A stretch of DNA of 27,242 bases from RGIG3009 sp045595445 (GTDB lineage Bacteria > Bacillota > Clostridia > Oscillospirales > Acutalibacteraceae): NCBI GenBank assembly GCA_045595445.1, contig JAZOAK010000001.1:1-27242 (forward strand), in the 5' to 3' direction. A model generated the notes under the pieces. That model saw only the letters and a list, made by a program, of their open reading frames with translations. It ran no database searches and was not told the DNA's origin. Shown piece after piece: positions 6,805 through 14,089 of this stretch (its first letter is position 1; every line of letters starts with the position of its first letter). A program made the position numbers and the translations under genes.

Positions 6805-8172
6805 ATGGCATGCGTAGAAAAGCGCGGCAAAGGATATCGAATTACCGTATATGACGGATACGGCGTTGACGGAAAGCAGATAAAGCGACATAAGAACTGG
6901 ACGCCTGCTACGAACATGACAGACTACCAGATAAAGAAAGAACTTGAACGTCAAAAAATCCTCTTTGAAGAAGAATGTAAAAGCGGACGTGTCATTAACC
7001 ACGCCATCAAGTTCAAAGAGTTCGCCGAAAAATGGTTTGAAGAATACGCCATCAGTCACCTGCGAATCACGACACTTTCGAATTACAGAGATTTAAGCAA
7101 GCGAGTGTATCGTTCGATTGGTCACCTACGGTTAGATCATATAAAGCCCGGTGTATTAAATAAATTTTATTTAGAACTAAGTGGTTTGACAGAAAGCGAA
7201 AGCCGTTCCGTCATTCCGAAACACGATTTAAAACCGCTTTTATCGAGCACGGGACTGACGTATACCATGTTTGCCGAAAACGCCGGCATTTCGATCTCCA
7301 CTGTGAAAACCGCAATGCGTGCACACCCCATATCTCGTCACACCGCTGATAAGATAGCCGTAGCGCTGGATATGAAGTTTGATGACCTGTTTGAGCCCAC
7401 CAAGATCACGCAAGCAAAACTGGCACCCAAAACTGTGCATCACTATCACGCTTTCATTTCTTCGGTATTAGAACGTGCTGTAAAATGGGGGTACATACCC
7501 GATAACCCTTGCAGAAGAGTAGACCCGCCCAAACTTGAGCGTAAGCCGTTCAAACTCCTGTCGAAAGAACAAGCGAGAGTTTTCTTGAAAAATCTCGTCA
7601 ATGAAGATATCGAAAAACAAGCCCTATTTTACACCCTGTTATTTACCGGTGTTAGACGCGGCGAGTTGTTAGGCCTTGAATGGTCCGACGTTAATTTTAA
7701 AGAAATGACGTTGACTATTCAGCGTTCCTCTTTGTATACGCAAGCAGACGGCATGTTCACCGATACCACAAAAAACGAGTCGTCCAAACGCACGATTACC
7801 ATATCCGAAGAATTGATCGACATACTAAGACGGCTTAAGCAACACCAAAACGAAATGAGAGACGAGATCGGTAACATGTGGATTGAGTCGAACCGATTGT
7901 TTACCGAATGGAACGGCGCACCGATGAGTGTCAACAGACCTTACAATATGTTGCGACGCTTATTGAAGAAATATGATCTGCCGCTTGTTTCTTTGCACAG
8001 TTTACGACATACCAACGCCTCGATTATGATAGATTCCGGTATCGATCCGCGAACAACAGCCGACCGTCTGGGCCACTCGCAGACAAGTACGACAATGAAT
8101 ATTTACGTTCATCAGTTCAAGTCCTCCAATGAACGAGCTGCTGAGAATATCTCGAAAGCATTAGTGATATAA
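6805..8172 (+). CDS. int: Tyrosine site-specific recombinase (integrase) with inserted XRE-like HTH
   Basis: Starting at ATG 6805 (AAGGAG 12 bases upstream) the protein has 455 residues. The open frame reaches back to 6727, but that part crosses the xis-int hairpin. Domains in order: arm-binding N-terminus (EKRGKGYRITVYDGYGVDGK), SAM-like core-binding domain, and C-terminal catalytic domain. The catalytic set is complete: R284 (TGVRRGE), K328, H398/R401 (HSLRH), H424 (LGHSQ) and Y434 (MNIYVHQ). Unusually, about 58 residues (141-198, bases 7225-7398) that read like a Cro/C1-type HTH interrupt the core-binding domain. It should integrate and excise the element at tRNA-Pro. Distance from both att cores shows the gene is internal rather than end-proximal. 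Confidence 0.95.
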   Translation: MACVEKRGKGYRITVYDGYGVDGKQIKRHKNWTPATNMTDYQIKKELERQKILFEEECKSGRVINHAIKFKEFAEKWFEEYAISHLRITTLSNYRDLSKRVYRSIGHLRLDHIKPGVLNKFYLELSGLTESESRSVIPKHDLKPLLSSTGLTYTMFAENAGISISTVKTAMRAHPISRHTADKIAVALDMKFDDLFEPTKITQAKLAPKTVHHYHAFISSVLERAVKWGYIPDNPCRRVDPPKLERKPFKLLSKEQARVFLKNLVNEDIEKQALFYTLLFTGVRRGELLGLEWSDVNFKEMTLTIQRSSLYTQADGMFTDTTKNESSKRTITISEELIDILRRLKQHQNEMRDEIGNMWIESNRLFTEWNGAPMSVNRPYNMLRRLLKKYDLPLVSLHSLRHTNASIMIDSGIDPRTTADRLGHSQTSTTMNIYVHQFKSSNERAAENISKALVI

Positions 8173-8177
8173 ACGAC

Positions 8178-8215
8178 AAATATCCCTACAGTCCTTTGCG
8201 ACTGTAGGGATATTT
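8178..8215. terminator. Bidirectional terminator after int
   Basis: A 16-bp stem (8178-8193 with 8200-8215) flanked by A and T runs separates the plus-strand integrase from the minus-strand gene ending at 8216. Confidence 0.85.
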
Positions 8216-8716
8216 TCATTCATCAAACAGATACCGATAATGCAGACTGTTGTCGAAGATAAACTTTATGTCCCGGATGCCCTTATAACCCTTTCGGAGC
8301 TTTAATTTTGCCAGGAGCATCTTTTTGTATTTCTCGTCGGCGAAGAAGGTGCTGCAATAAATAACGACCTTATTCCCTTTTCGAATCTCATATCTTCCCC
8401 TGGGGAAATAATAATACGGTTTGTTCTGTGTGATGGATTTATCGAGGGATTTCCATACCTGTTCGTGACTGTATTTGTGTTTGTCTATGAACAGTTCAAA
8501 GGCACTTGAGGCATATTTATAGGCGGCCAGTCGCTCGTTCCCGTGCTTGTCCTTCACTAGCCAGAATACCCCTTTGTCGAGAAACGTCAGATGGTCGTCT
8601 ATGTATTCCGGGTCTGTGGTGATGTCGTCGTTCTCCTCGTTGCTCAGGAGGGTTTTCAGATATTCGGTAAATTCCTCCTCGGTTCGTAGTCTTTCGGTTA
8701 AAAATTGATAATCCAT
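8216..8716 (-). CDS. Hypothetical protein, 166 residues
   Basis: I recognise no family. The protein is soluble and charged, with an acidic N-terminal third (residues 10-45), an aromatic core (FWLVKDKHGNERLAAYKYAS), a segment PYYYFPRGRYEIRKGNKVVIY that looks like paired beta-strands, and a lysine-rich C-terminus. GAGGAG lies seven bases before the ATG. It is the last gene of a minus-strand block with the DnaA-like ATPase, 200 AT-rich bases downstream of it. Those 200 bases (8717-8916) hold nothing else I can identify. Confidence 0.65.
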   Translation of the reverse strand: MDYQFLTERLRTEEEFTEYLKTLLSNEENDDITTDPEYIDDHLTFLDKGVFWLVKDKHGNERLAAYKYASSAFELFIDKHKYSHEQVWKSLDKSITQNKPYYYFPRGRYEIRKGNKVVIYCSTFFADEKYKKMLLAKLKLRKGYKGIRDIKFIFDNSLHYRYLFDE

Positions 8717-8916
8717 TGGGGCTCCTCAAATAATAAAATAATATAATTGAACAACTCAGTCAAAATTAAACAAATATTATTTATTTCAACTTAAATCATC
8801 CATTAATTATTGTACCGTTTTCTATTATATGATTATCCTTTGTCTTTGTATTTTACAAGTGTATGTTTGAGTGATATAACAACGTCCTTTTTTACCGGTC
8901 ATTATACTATATCCTT

Positions 8917-9573
8917 TCAAAGTCCTCTTTTACACGCCAAAATCTTGTTAATCTCACCCTCGATTTGACTGATGCTCGCGCCACATTTGAGGGCAACGTA
9001 GCGACAGGCCTCCTCGGGCAGATTTATGTCTTGCTTTTGTAATTTCTGCGTTATCATAGCCGTTCTTTCTTCAATATCGGGCATACCCAATTCCAAGCAC
9101 AATCCCCGAAGCAACTTATCACGCAGCGTATCTGACAGTTTCGGCATCTCGCCCGGCGACGAATTCGCCGCTATGACGATCTGCGTTCCTTGTTGCATCA
9201 ATTCATTCAGTATACTCAAAAATTCCTCCTGGGTAGCGGTTTTGCCGACCATATACTGAAAATTATCCATCAGCAGTATATCAGTGCTGTGATACTTTCT
9301 CCGAAACTCTGTGACTTCTCCGTTTTTGATAGTCTCCACAAATTCTTCTACAAAATCTCCGGTAGAAACGCATAGGACATTTGCTCCTTTTTCCAAGAAC
9401 GCATTTTCAATCGCACAAAGCAGGTGCGTCTTACCTACGCCGGGGGCTCCGTAAATATATAGCGGATTATATGTTTCGCCCGGGGAACGACAGATTTCTT
9501 CTGCGGCAAGTCGAGCCAGCCGATTGGATGGCGCGGTCGTAAAAGTTTCAAATGTGTAGCCTGTTTTAGCCAT
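8917..9573 (-). CDS. DnaA domain III-like AAA+ ATPase lacking domains I and IV
   Basis: The 218 residues align with the ATPase domain of DnaA: entry motif TFETFTTAPSNRLA, Walker A GAPGVGKT (42-49), Walker B ILLMDN (99-104), sensor I IVIAANSSPGEM (132-143), box VII LRDKLLRGL (150-158) and the box VIII region SISQIEGE (200-207). Chromosomal DnaA is about 450 residues; here the DnaB-interacting N-terminus and the DnaA-box-binding C-terminus are absent. The box VIII arginine of DnaA (I-R-E-L-E-G) reads serine (Ser202). It therefore resembles Hda or DnaC-like loaders more than an initiator. It may recruit the host helicase to the Rep-opened origin or modulate host DnaA. AGGAGG lies six bases before the start. 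Confidence 0.85.
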   Translation of the reverse strand: MAKTGYTFETFTTAPSNRLARLAAEEICRSPGETYNPLYIYGAPGVGKTHLLCAIENAFLEKGANVLCVSTGDFVEEFVETIKNGEVTEFRRKYHSTDILLMDNFQYMVGKTATQEEFLSILNELMQQGTQIVIAANSSPGEMPKLSDTLRDKLLRGLCLELGMPDIEERTAMITQKLQKQDINLPEEACRYVALKCGASISQIEGEINKILACKRGL

Positions 9574-9709
9574 GGTAACCTCCTATGTTCATTAGTTGTT
9601 TGTTTTGAAATTCGGATATATGTGGGTCTTCTTCAGCGCAAGGAAACACCAAAAATAGCTACCTGCTTACAACACAGCTAATTGAATTATGGTGAGTTTG
9701 ATTTTAATG

Positions 9710-10090
9710 TTATCCCTCCTCTTGTGTATTGTCAGCCATTACGATCGTTCTATCGACCGCCTCATAAACGGGCAAGTCACTTTCAAAAACCGTTTCTCCC
9801 TTGCGCTGCGCCTTGAAAGCCCACTTCCAATCATTCGGATGAAGACGACCGCACACAGCACACGCTTTCGTGACGTACTGATACGGTGTTCCTGCAAAGG
9901 TATCCCGTTTGATAACCGACATATATTGGTGTTTATGATCACTACGGGGCGTATGCTTCTTGACGCTTTTCTTCTTGTGGCGCATCGTGTCTTCTGCCTG
10001 TTCATAAAACACCTTTTCGGCAGCACGTTGCTTTTTCAGGGGCTCCCCCCAGTGCTCTTGCAACTTTTGATAGTCGTTATTCTTTGCCAT
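9710..10090 (-). CDS. Small hypothetical protein with possible zinc site
   Basis: The frame is open from 10129, but ATGGCAAAG at 10090 is the likely start; it overlaps the end of the upstream gene by 14 bp, which implies coupled translation. The product has 126 residues: a lysine-rich helical first third, then DHKHQY and CAVCGRLH, whose spaced His and Cys residues could bind zinc. The C-terminus is acidic. Family unknown. It belongs to a minus-strand block with the 285-residue protein and the DnaA-like ATPase. Confidence 0.65.
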   Translation of the reverse strand: MAKNNDYQKLQEHWGEPLKKQRAAEKVFYEQAEDTMRHKKKSVKKHTPRSDHKHQYMSVIKRDTFAGTPYQYVTKACAVCGRLHPNDWKWAFKAQRKGETVFESDLPVYEAVDRTIVMADNTQEEG

Positions 10091-10934
10091 ACGTATTCCC
10101 CTTATTCTTAATAAAATCGCTGATAACACTAAGGGCGATATCCGTCCCTTTCAGCTCTTCGCGATAGTATTCCAAATATTCATAAGGCATCTCGCTGCAA
10201 TAATGGATGACGGTTTTTCCATCTTCCGACACACGGTAGCACATAAGAAATATCCCAGCATCGGCCGGTAATTCTTCCAGCACTATCGGGCAACGGTACA
10301 TAGGATCGTACAGAATGTCGCCCGGGAGAAAGGGCGCGGGGAAGTATACTCTGTCGGTTTCAAATACATCCAACATTACATCCACCAAAGGTTCGCGACT
10401 GCCCAATTTATGTATCGATACTAACTCACTACCACGGTATTCTGCAGTTATGCGACCATCTTGTTCATTAAAGGGTATTTTCTCGATCCTATACCCCAGT
10501 ATTTCTCGCTGATTGCAGTAAGAAGGATCAATAGAATTCAAAAGAGCCTGAAAATAGGATGTCATACAACTGTCATAATCCCGGAAGTATGCATTCTGGT
10601 GAAACCAGCCCTTGTCATTAAGAAGATAATACGTGTAAATAGTATTATTATCTTTTTCTTTCAGCTCCGCTTTGATGGTATCTATATAGTCCAGATGTTG
10701 GCGGATGGTTTCGTGAATGCTGACACCGTTAGGATACTCCTCGGAAGTATACACGTAATCCGGCATAGTCAAAACATGATTTAAGGCTGCAAGTTTTTCA
10801 GATAAGGGGATGTTTTTGTTATCACGCATAATATTATCTATAATCCATGCGCACTCCAAGGCGTTGAATTGATACTCCATTCGACGCAGATGCTCCGCCA
10901 CGTCTTTCGAATTCAAATACCGGTAAAAATCCAT
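10077..10934 (-). CDS. Hypothetical element protein, 285 residues
   Basis: The N-terminus (MDFYRYLNSKDVAEHLRRM, then QFNALECAWII) is of a type I associate with uncharacterised cargo or replication-block proteins of gut Firmicutes elements; I know no function. The first 90 residues are helical; the middle (SELVSIHKLGSREPLVDVMLDVF and following) suggests a mixed alpha/beta domain with cysteine-containing strands. AAGGAGG lies eight bases before the ATG. It is the first gene of the minus-strand block and overlaps the next gene by 14 bp. Confidence 0.7.
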   Translation of the reverse strand: MDFYRYLNSKDVAEHLRRMEYQFNALECAWIIDNIMRDNKNIPLSEKLAALNHVLTMPDYVYTSEEYPNGVSIHETIRQHLDYIDTIKAELKEKDNNTIYTYYLLNDKGWFHQNAYFRDYDSCMTSYFQALLNSIDPSYCNQREILGYRIEKIPFNEQDGRITAEYRGSELVSIHKLGSREPLVDVMLDVFETDRVYFPAPFLPGDILYDPMYRCPIVLEELPADAGIFLMCYRVSEDGKTVIHYCSEMPYEYLEYYREELKGTDIALSVISDFIKNKGNTYGKE

Positions 10935-11245
10935 TTGATTATATCCTCCTTTTTGATTAACACGCGATTACGCTATCCCCGGTCGTCCCGTATCGCATTT
11001 TCGACTTGAGAAAGGCGAAACTACCTGCCCCAAGCCCAAAGCTCCATACGGCTTGTTTTGGGCAGCACAGAGAGTGCCACCAAATTTCAGCTTGATTTTA
11101 AGCCGAGATAAGCCCGGGCCTCTCCCCGTTTCCGCTGACAGTATATCATGGAGTATGGGAAGAATGTTTCCCATTAAAAAGTTTATAATAATGGCAACAG
11201 ACCCGCAAACTCCCCTGATTTGACAGTATAATATTAACAGATGTG
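10935..11245. other. Gene-free, G+C-richer segment; possible structured or conserved noncoding DNA
   Basis: Between the minus-strand block and the WYL gene, about 11000-11130 is clearly richer in G+C than the rest of the element and contains opposed blocks such as TGCCCCAAGCC (11031-11041) against GGCTTGTTTTGGGCA (11056-11070). A 68-codon minus frame (10968-11174) crosses it, but its composition and missing RBS argue against a gene. The first WYL-type palindrome (11155-11174) is at its right edge. Confidence 0.4.
11155..11174. promoter_or_regulatory. Palindromic operator 1 (WYL regulator candidate)
   Basis: ATGGGAA-N6-TTCCCAT is a perfect 7-6-7 inverted repeat about 155 bases before the WYL gene. 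A near copy follows at 11246-11265 with the same spacing and partly the same centre. Confidence 0.65.
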
Positions 11246-11265
11246 ATGGGAAAAATGTTTCCTAT
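11246..11265. promoter_or_regulatory. Palindromic operator 2 (WYL regulator candidate)
   Basis: ATGGGAA-N6-TTCCTAT differs from operator 1 by one base in the arms. It lies just upstream of the WYL gene promoter region (a TTGCGG box near 11283 and TATAAT near 11305), so it probably serves autoregulation. Confidence 0.65.
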
Positions 11266-11329
11266 CTCGTGAGGTATAATGGTTGCGGAAAGTCAAAGGC
11301 TGCGCTATAATACAGGAGAGGTGTGTGCT

Positions 11330-12856
11330 ATGAAAATTGCAGTTAAGAAGTTAAAAGTCTTTTATCTATACGATATGTTGTTGCATGCGCATAAGACGCT
11401 GACGCTCACGGAGATCAACACGAAGCTGAGAGTGGATTACGGAATTGACGAAACAGAAAAGACGCTGAGAGACTGGTTGCGGGTTATGATGGATGCCGAC
11501 GTGATCAAGGGTGTGGAGAAAAAGCGTAAAGACCACTTGAGGGGTCAAGATGGACACGATGAGGATGAAGCGGCCTATTATGTCGGTTATGAATTGAAAA
11601 AAAGGTTGCTAAATGATAAAGAACTTTCCTGGTTGATTGACAACGTGCGTTTCTCCAAACAACTTTCCGAAGAGAAAGCGGAGCAAATGATTTCTCGGCT
11701 TCTGGCACTTGGTTCCGGTGAATTACGCAAAAAAGTACAGAGCGAGAGCAAAAGCCGCCGCGGATTCCACGTAGCCGGCGACCGCTTCTTTGACAATCTG
11801 GACGTGTTAAAGGATGCCATCAAAGATCAAAAAAGCATCTGCTTTATGCTGCTCAATTATGCCGGCACGAAACCGCAACTGTTACCGATACAAGAGGAAC
11901 CCTTATTTGTCAAACCGGTGGCAACGGTGATGGTTAATGATTTTCATTATCTGATTGCGTTTGACCCCCAAAGCGATTGCCTGCAGCATTACCGTATCGA
12001 CCGCATGAAAGAAATTGAAATCGCAGAAGACAATATCGATTATGACGTGTTAAATAATCGACCGGCCGTGGATGACTATCTGTGGACCCACTCGTTGATG
12101 CGCACCGGCAAAAAGGAAACGATCAAAGTGCGTTTGCCGGATGACAAACTCGACTTGGTGATCGATCGGTTTGGTGCCGCTTGCCGCTTCTTCGATTACG
12201 GCGACGAGGACGATATGATTGTCACACTACAATCCAACGCTGAGGATCTGTTTGTATGGGCGTTGGAAAACGGCGAATTTGTGGAGGTGTTGGAGCCGCA
12301 ACATATTAGAAACCGTTTGCGAGCAGTCGCAAAGGGTATGGTGGAAAAATATTTGGCAGGTGACAGCGATCATTATTATGACGCATTGCAGCATGCGCAG
12401 GATACCGGACGCTTCTGCTGCATGGGATACCCTCTCAACACCAAAAGCGAGTGGCTTGAATTAACTCATATTCGTGCTCTTGTTTTAGAAGACACTAAGA
12501 TATGTGACCTTGCATTTATCCACCGTTTTCCCCATCTGAAAGAAATTAGAATCTATGAAAAAGCCATTAAAGATATTACGCCGTTAAGCGACTTCTCTTG
12601 GCTCCACACGTTTGTATTGGATTCTACACAGGTGGAATCGTTGGATGCTCTTTCGAACATAGAAATCGAAAACCTTCGTTTGTTTAACAACAGCAAGATT
12701 AAAGATTACTCGCCGTTGTATGAAATGCGTGGCTTGGTTGATGTGCACGTCGATAAGCAGACGGCATCGATGATCGACATAAATTTGTTTAAGTACTCGC
12801 ATCCAACGGTGCGTGTTTACGATCCCGAAAAACTTCTCTTACCCTTTTATTCCTAA
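11330..12856 (+). CDS. WYL-domain transcriptional regulator fused to leucine-rich repeats
   Basis: The start ATG at 11330 follows AGGAGAGGTG; the frame is open from 11279 but without an RBS. The 508 residues contain an N-terminal winged HTH (1-60), a WYL domain (about 165-235, with DFHYLIAFD in place of the W-Y-L core), a WCX-like domain (about 265-345), and then about 110 residues of internalin-like leucine-rich repeats (HIRALVLEDTKICDLAFI, HLKEIRIYEKAIKDITPL, and so on). WYL proteins sense ligands, often nucleic acid or nucleotide, and control defence loci (BrxR/CapW). The LRR tail is unusual and may bind a protein signal. Twin palindromes upstream are its likely operators. Codon use and A+T content match the element. 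Confidence 0.85.
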   Translation: MKIAVKKLKVFYLYDMLLHAHKTLTLTEINTKLRVDYGIDETEKTLRDWLRVMMDADVIKGVEKKRKDHLRGQDGHDEDEAAYYVGYELKKRLLNDKELSWLIDNVRFSKQLSEEKAEQMISRLLALGSGELRKKVQSESKSRRGFHVAGDRFFDNLDVLKDAIKDQKSICFMLLNYAGTKPQLLPIQEEPLFVKPVATVMVNDFHYLIAFDPQSDCLQHYRIDRMKEIEIAEDNIDYDVLNNRPAVDDYLWTHSLMRTGKKETIKVRLPDDKLDLVIDRFGAACRFFDYGDEDDMIVTLQSNAEDLFVWALENGEFVEVLEPQHIRNRLRAVAKGMVEKYLAGDSDHYYDALQHAQDTGRFCCMGYPLNTKSEWLELTHIRALVLEDTKICDLAFIHRFPHLKEIRIYEKAIKDITPLSDFSWLHTFVLDSTQVESLDALSNIEIENLRLFNNSKIKDYSPLYEMRGLVDVHVDKQTASMIDINLFKYSHPTVRVYDPEKLLLPFYS

Positions 12857-12865
12857 CATAAAAGG

Positions 12866-12904
12866 CCCCGATAGATACTGCAAAAATTGCAATATCTATC
12901 GGGG
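12866..12904. terminator. Twin hairpin 1, terminator between WYL gene and the 122-residue gene
   Basis: CCCCGATAGATA (12866-12877) pairs with TATCTATCGGGG (12893-12904). It serves the plus-strand WYL gene and, with CCTTTTAT beyond it on the minus strand, the minus-strand gene at 12917. It is nearly the same sequence as the hairpin at 13556-13597. Confidence 0.75.
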
Positions 12905-12916
12905 GTTGTTCATTCG

Positions 12917-13285
12917 TTACGGATAAGACCAAACACTAACGTGTGCATTTAACTTCTTAATAAAATCAATATCATAATCATAAAAAACAAAGGGCAAACC
13001 ATTTTTTGCAGACGTAGATTCGGGAGATATAAAGCAAGCAAAATAAATTTTTGCATTATACTTTTTGACTAACTGTTCTAATATGCCGCCATTTCTTGCG
13101 AGGACATATGGCATTGTATTTTTGATGGATGGACAATACGCTCCGTCCCCGAGAATGGCTTGTTCTTCCGGCGGATTGTTATCGGGGCAAATCTTATATT
13201 GACACTCAAAACTACCATGGCTTTCATCGTACTCAAAATAGCCGTTCATACATTCGCACAACTCAAGGAAATCAACGTCTTTCAT
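12917..13285 (-). CDS. Hypothetical small protein, possible immunity-type
   Basis: A 122-residue acidic, cysteine-containing protein (LELCECMNGYFEYDESHGSF at the N-terminus). Its C-terminal part (GLPFVFYDYDIDFIKKLNAH, then VSVWSY) recalls the end of DUF4279/immunity-like proteins, but the match is weak. No good Shine-Dalgarno sequence precedes the ATG, so the start is uncertain. It stands alone between two near-identical hairpins, like a small exchangeable cargo cassette. Confidence 0.5.
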   Translation of the reverse strand: MKDVDFLELCECMNGYFEYDESHGSFECQYKICPDNNPPEEQAILGDGAYCPSIKNTMPYVLARNGGILEQLVKKYNAKIYFACFISPESTSAKNGLPFVFYDYDIDFIKKLNAHVSVWSYP

Positions 13286-13555
13286 GGGGACAACTGCGGT
13301 TATAATTATGCTGTCTTTTGCAGCTCTTTCTAAGCAATTAAAAATTTTAATCGTCCTTTCTGTATATGTAATAATAAATATAATAATCGAACAAGTCGGC
13401 CAAATTATAACTAAACCTATAAATAACCATAAATCTAATTATCAACTTATCCCATTATTTTTTACAAACAAAAAAATAATCATCTCCCTTCATAATTATA
13501 TTTAGGGAAACATTCGGATTTCCTCTTGGAATTCACTCAAATTTCATATAAAAAC

Positions 13556-13597
13556 AACCCGATAGATACTGCAAAAAACTGCAATATCTATCGGGTT
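13556..13597. terminator. Twin hairpin 2, terminator of the XRE gene
   Basis: AACCCGATAGATA (13556-13568) pairs with TATCTATCGGGTT (13585-13597). On the minus strand it is followed by GTTTTTAT, so it ends the XRE repressor transcript. The stem and even the loop (TGCA...TGCA) match hairpin 1 at 12866-12904. Confidence 0.75.
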
Positions 13598-13605
13598 CTT
13601 GTTTA

Positions 13606-13625
13606 ATGGGAAGAAATTTACCTAT
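13606..13625. promoter_or_regulatory. Operator-like palindrome 3 (imperfect)
   Basis: ATGGGAA-N6-TACCTAT keeps the left arm and spacing of the two palindromes before the WYL gene, with two changes in the right arm. A further left arm with the same 13 bases (ATGGGAAGAAATT) is at 4002-4014, before the gene at 3619-3957. Confidence 0.4.
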
Positions 13626-13653
13626 TCGATATGGTACACTCAATCTATCGGGA

Positions 13654-13938
13654 TTATTGCTTATTTTCCAGTGCCTTTATCATACTGATCACGACACCGA
13701 TTTCCTCTTCCGAAAGGTTGGATACATCGATCATACGGTTTTTATCAACATCCAGGAGATAGTCGGTGGTAACGTGAAACAGGTGAGCCATCTTCACTAA
13801 GATATCGTAGGAGGGATATCTATCACCAGATTCATAATAGGAAACGATGGACTTGGCGACACCGAGTCGTTCCGCCAGTTCTCGTTGTGATAATTTCAGA
13901 CCGGTTCTCAGCGCTTTCAATTTTTCACCAAAGTTCAC
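13654..13938 (-). CDS. XRE-family transcriptional repressor
   Basis: A 94-residue Cro/C1-type regulator: FGEKLKALRTGLKLSQRELA, then ERLGVAKSIVSYYESGDRYP is a textbook HTH with the YESGxRxPS motif, followed by a short dimerisation tail (DVSNLSEEEIGVVISMIKALE). The frame is open from GTG 13953, but GGAAGGTGAGGA sits over that codon; GTG 13938 has correct spacing and gives the canonical N-terminus. It is divergent from the five-gene SPFH operon and probably controls it and itself, via the ATAGT-TC-ACTAT palindrome (13988-13999) between them. Confidence 0.85.
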   Translation of the reverse strand: MNFGEKLKALRTGLKLSQRELAERLGVAKSIVSYYESGDRYPSYDILVKMAHLFHVTTDYLLDVDKNRMIDVSNLSEEEIGVVISMIKALENKQ

Positions 13939-13987
13939 TTTTCTTGTCCTCACCTTCCAATATCAGTCAACTTTATTTTACTATTAT

Positions 13988-14052
13988 ATAGTTCACTATT
14001 GGTTATTGTTTGCAATAAAAGTGTGGACATTCTTGTCGAAAAGTGATATAGT
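13988..14052 (+). promoter_or_regulatory. Divergent promoter region of the SPFH operon
   Basis: TGGACA (14024-14029), 17 bases, TATAGT (14047-14052) forms a good promoter for the plus-strand operon. A perfect palindrome ATAGT-TC-ACTAT (13988-13999) lies upstream, over the likely promoter of the divergent XRE gene. Confidence 0.55.
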
Positions 14053-14089
14053 AAAAAATATAAAATCAGCTTAGTGGGAGTGATTACAA

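Larger units (their letters stand above)
13286..13653. other. AT-rich gene-free stretch with hairpin and operator-like site
   Basis: About 370 bases upstream of the minus-strand gene at 12917. The first part (13330-13500) is very AT-rich with no credible gene. The right part holds twin hairpin 2 (13556-13597) and an imperfect WYL-type palindrome (13606-13625). Confidence 0.5.

Noticed and set aside
10968..11174. 68-codon minus-strand frame upstream of the WYL gene
   Set aside because: No Shine-Dalgarno sequence, odd composition, and its start codon lies inside the operator palindrome. I list the region as noncoding instead.
13284..13505. Plus-strand frame opposite the AT-rich stretch
   Set aside because: It is made of low-complexity Ile/Asn/Lys codons in very AT-rich DNA and has no ribosome binding site; it overlaps the upstream region of the minus-strand gene.
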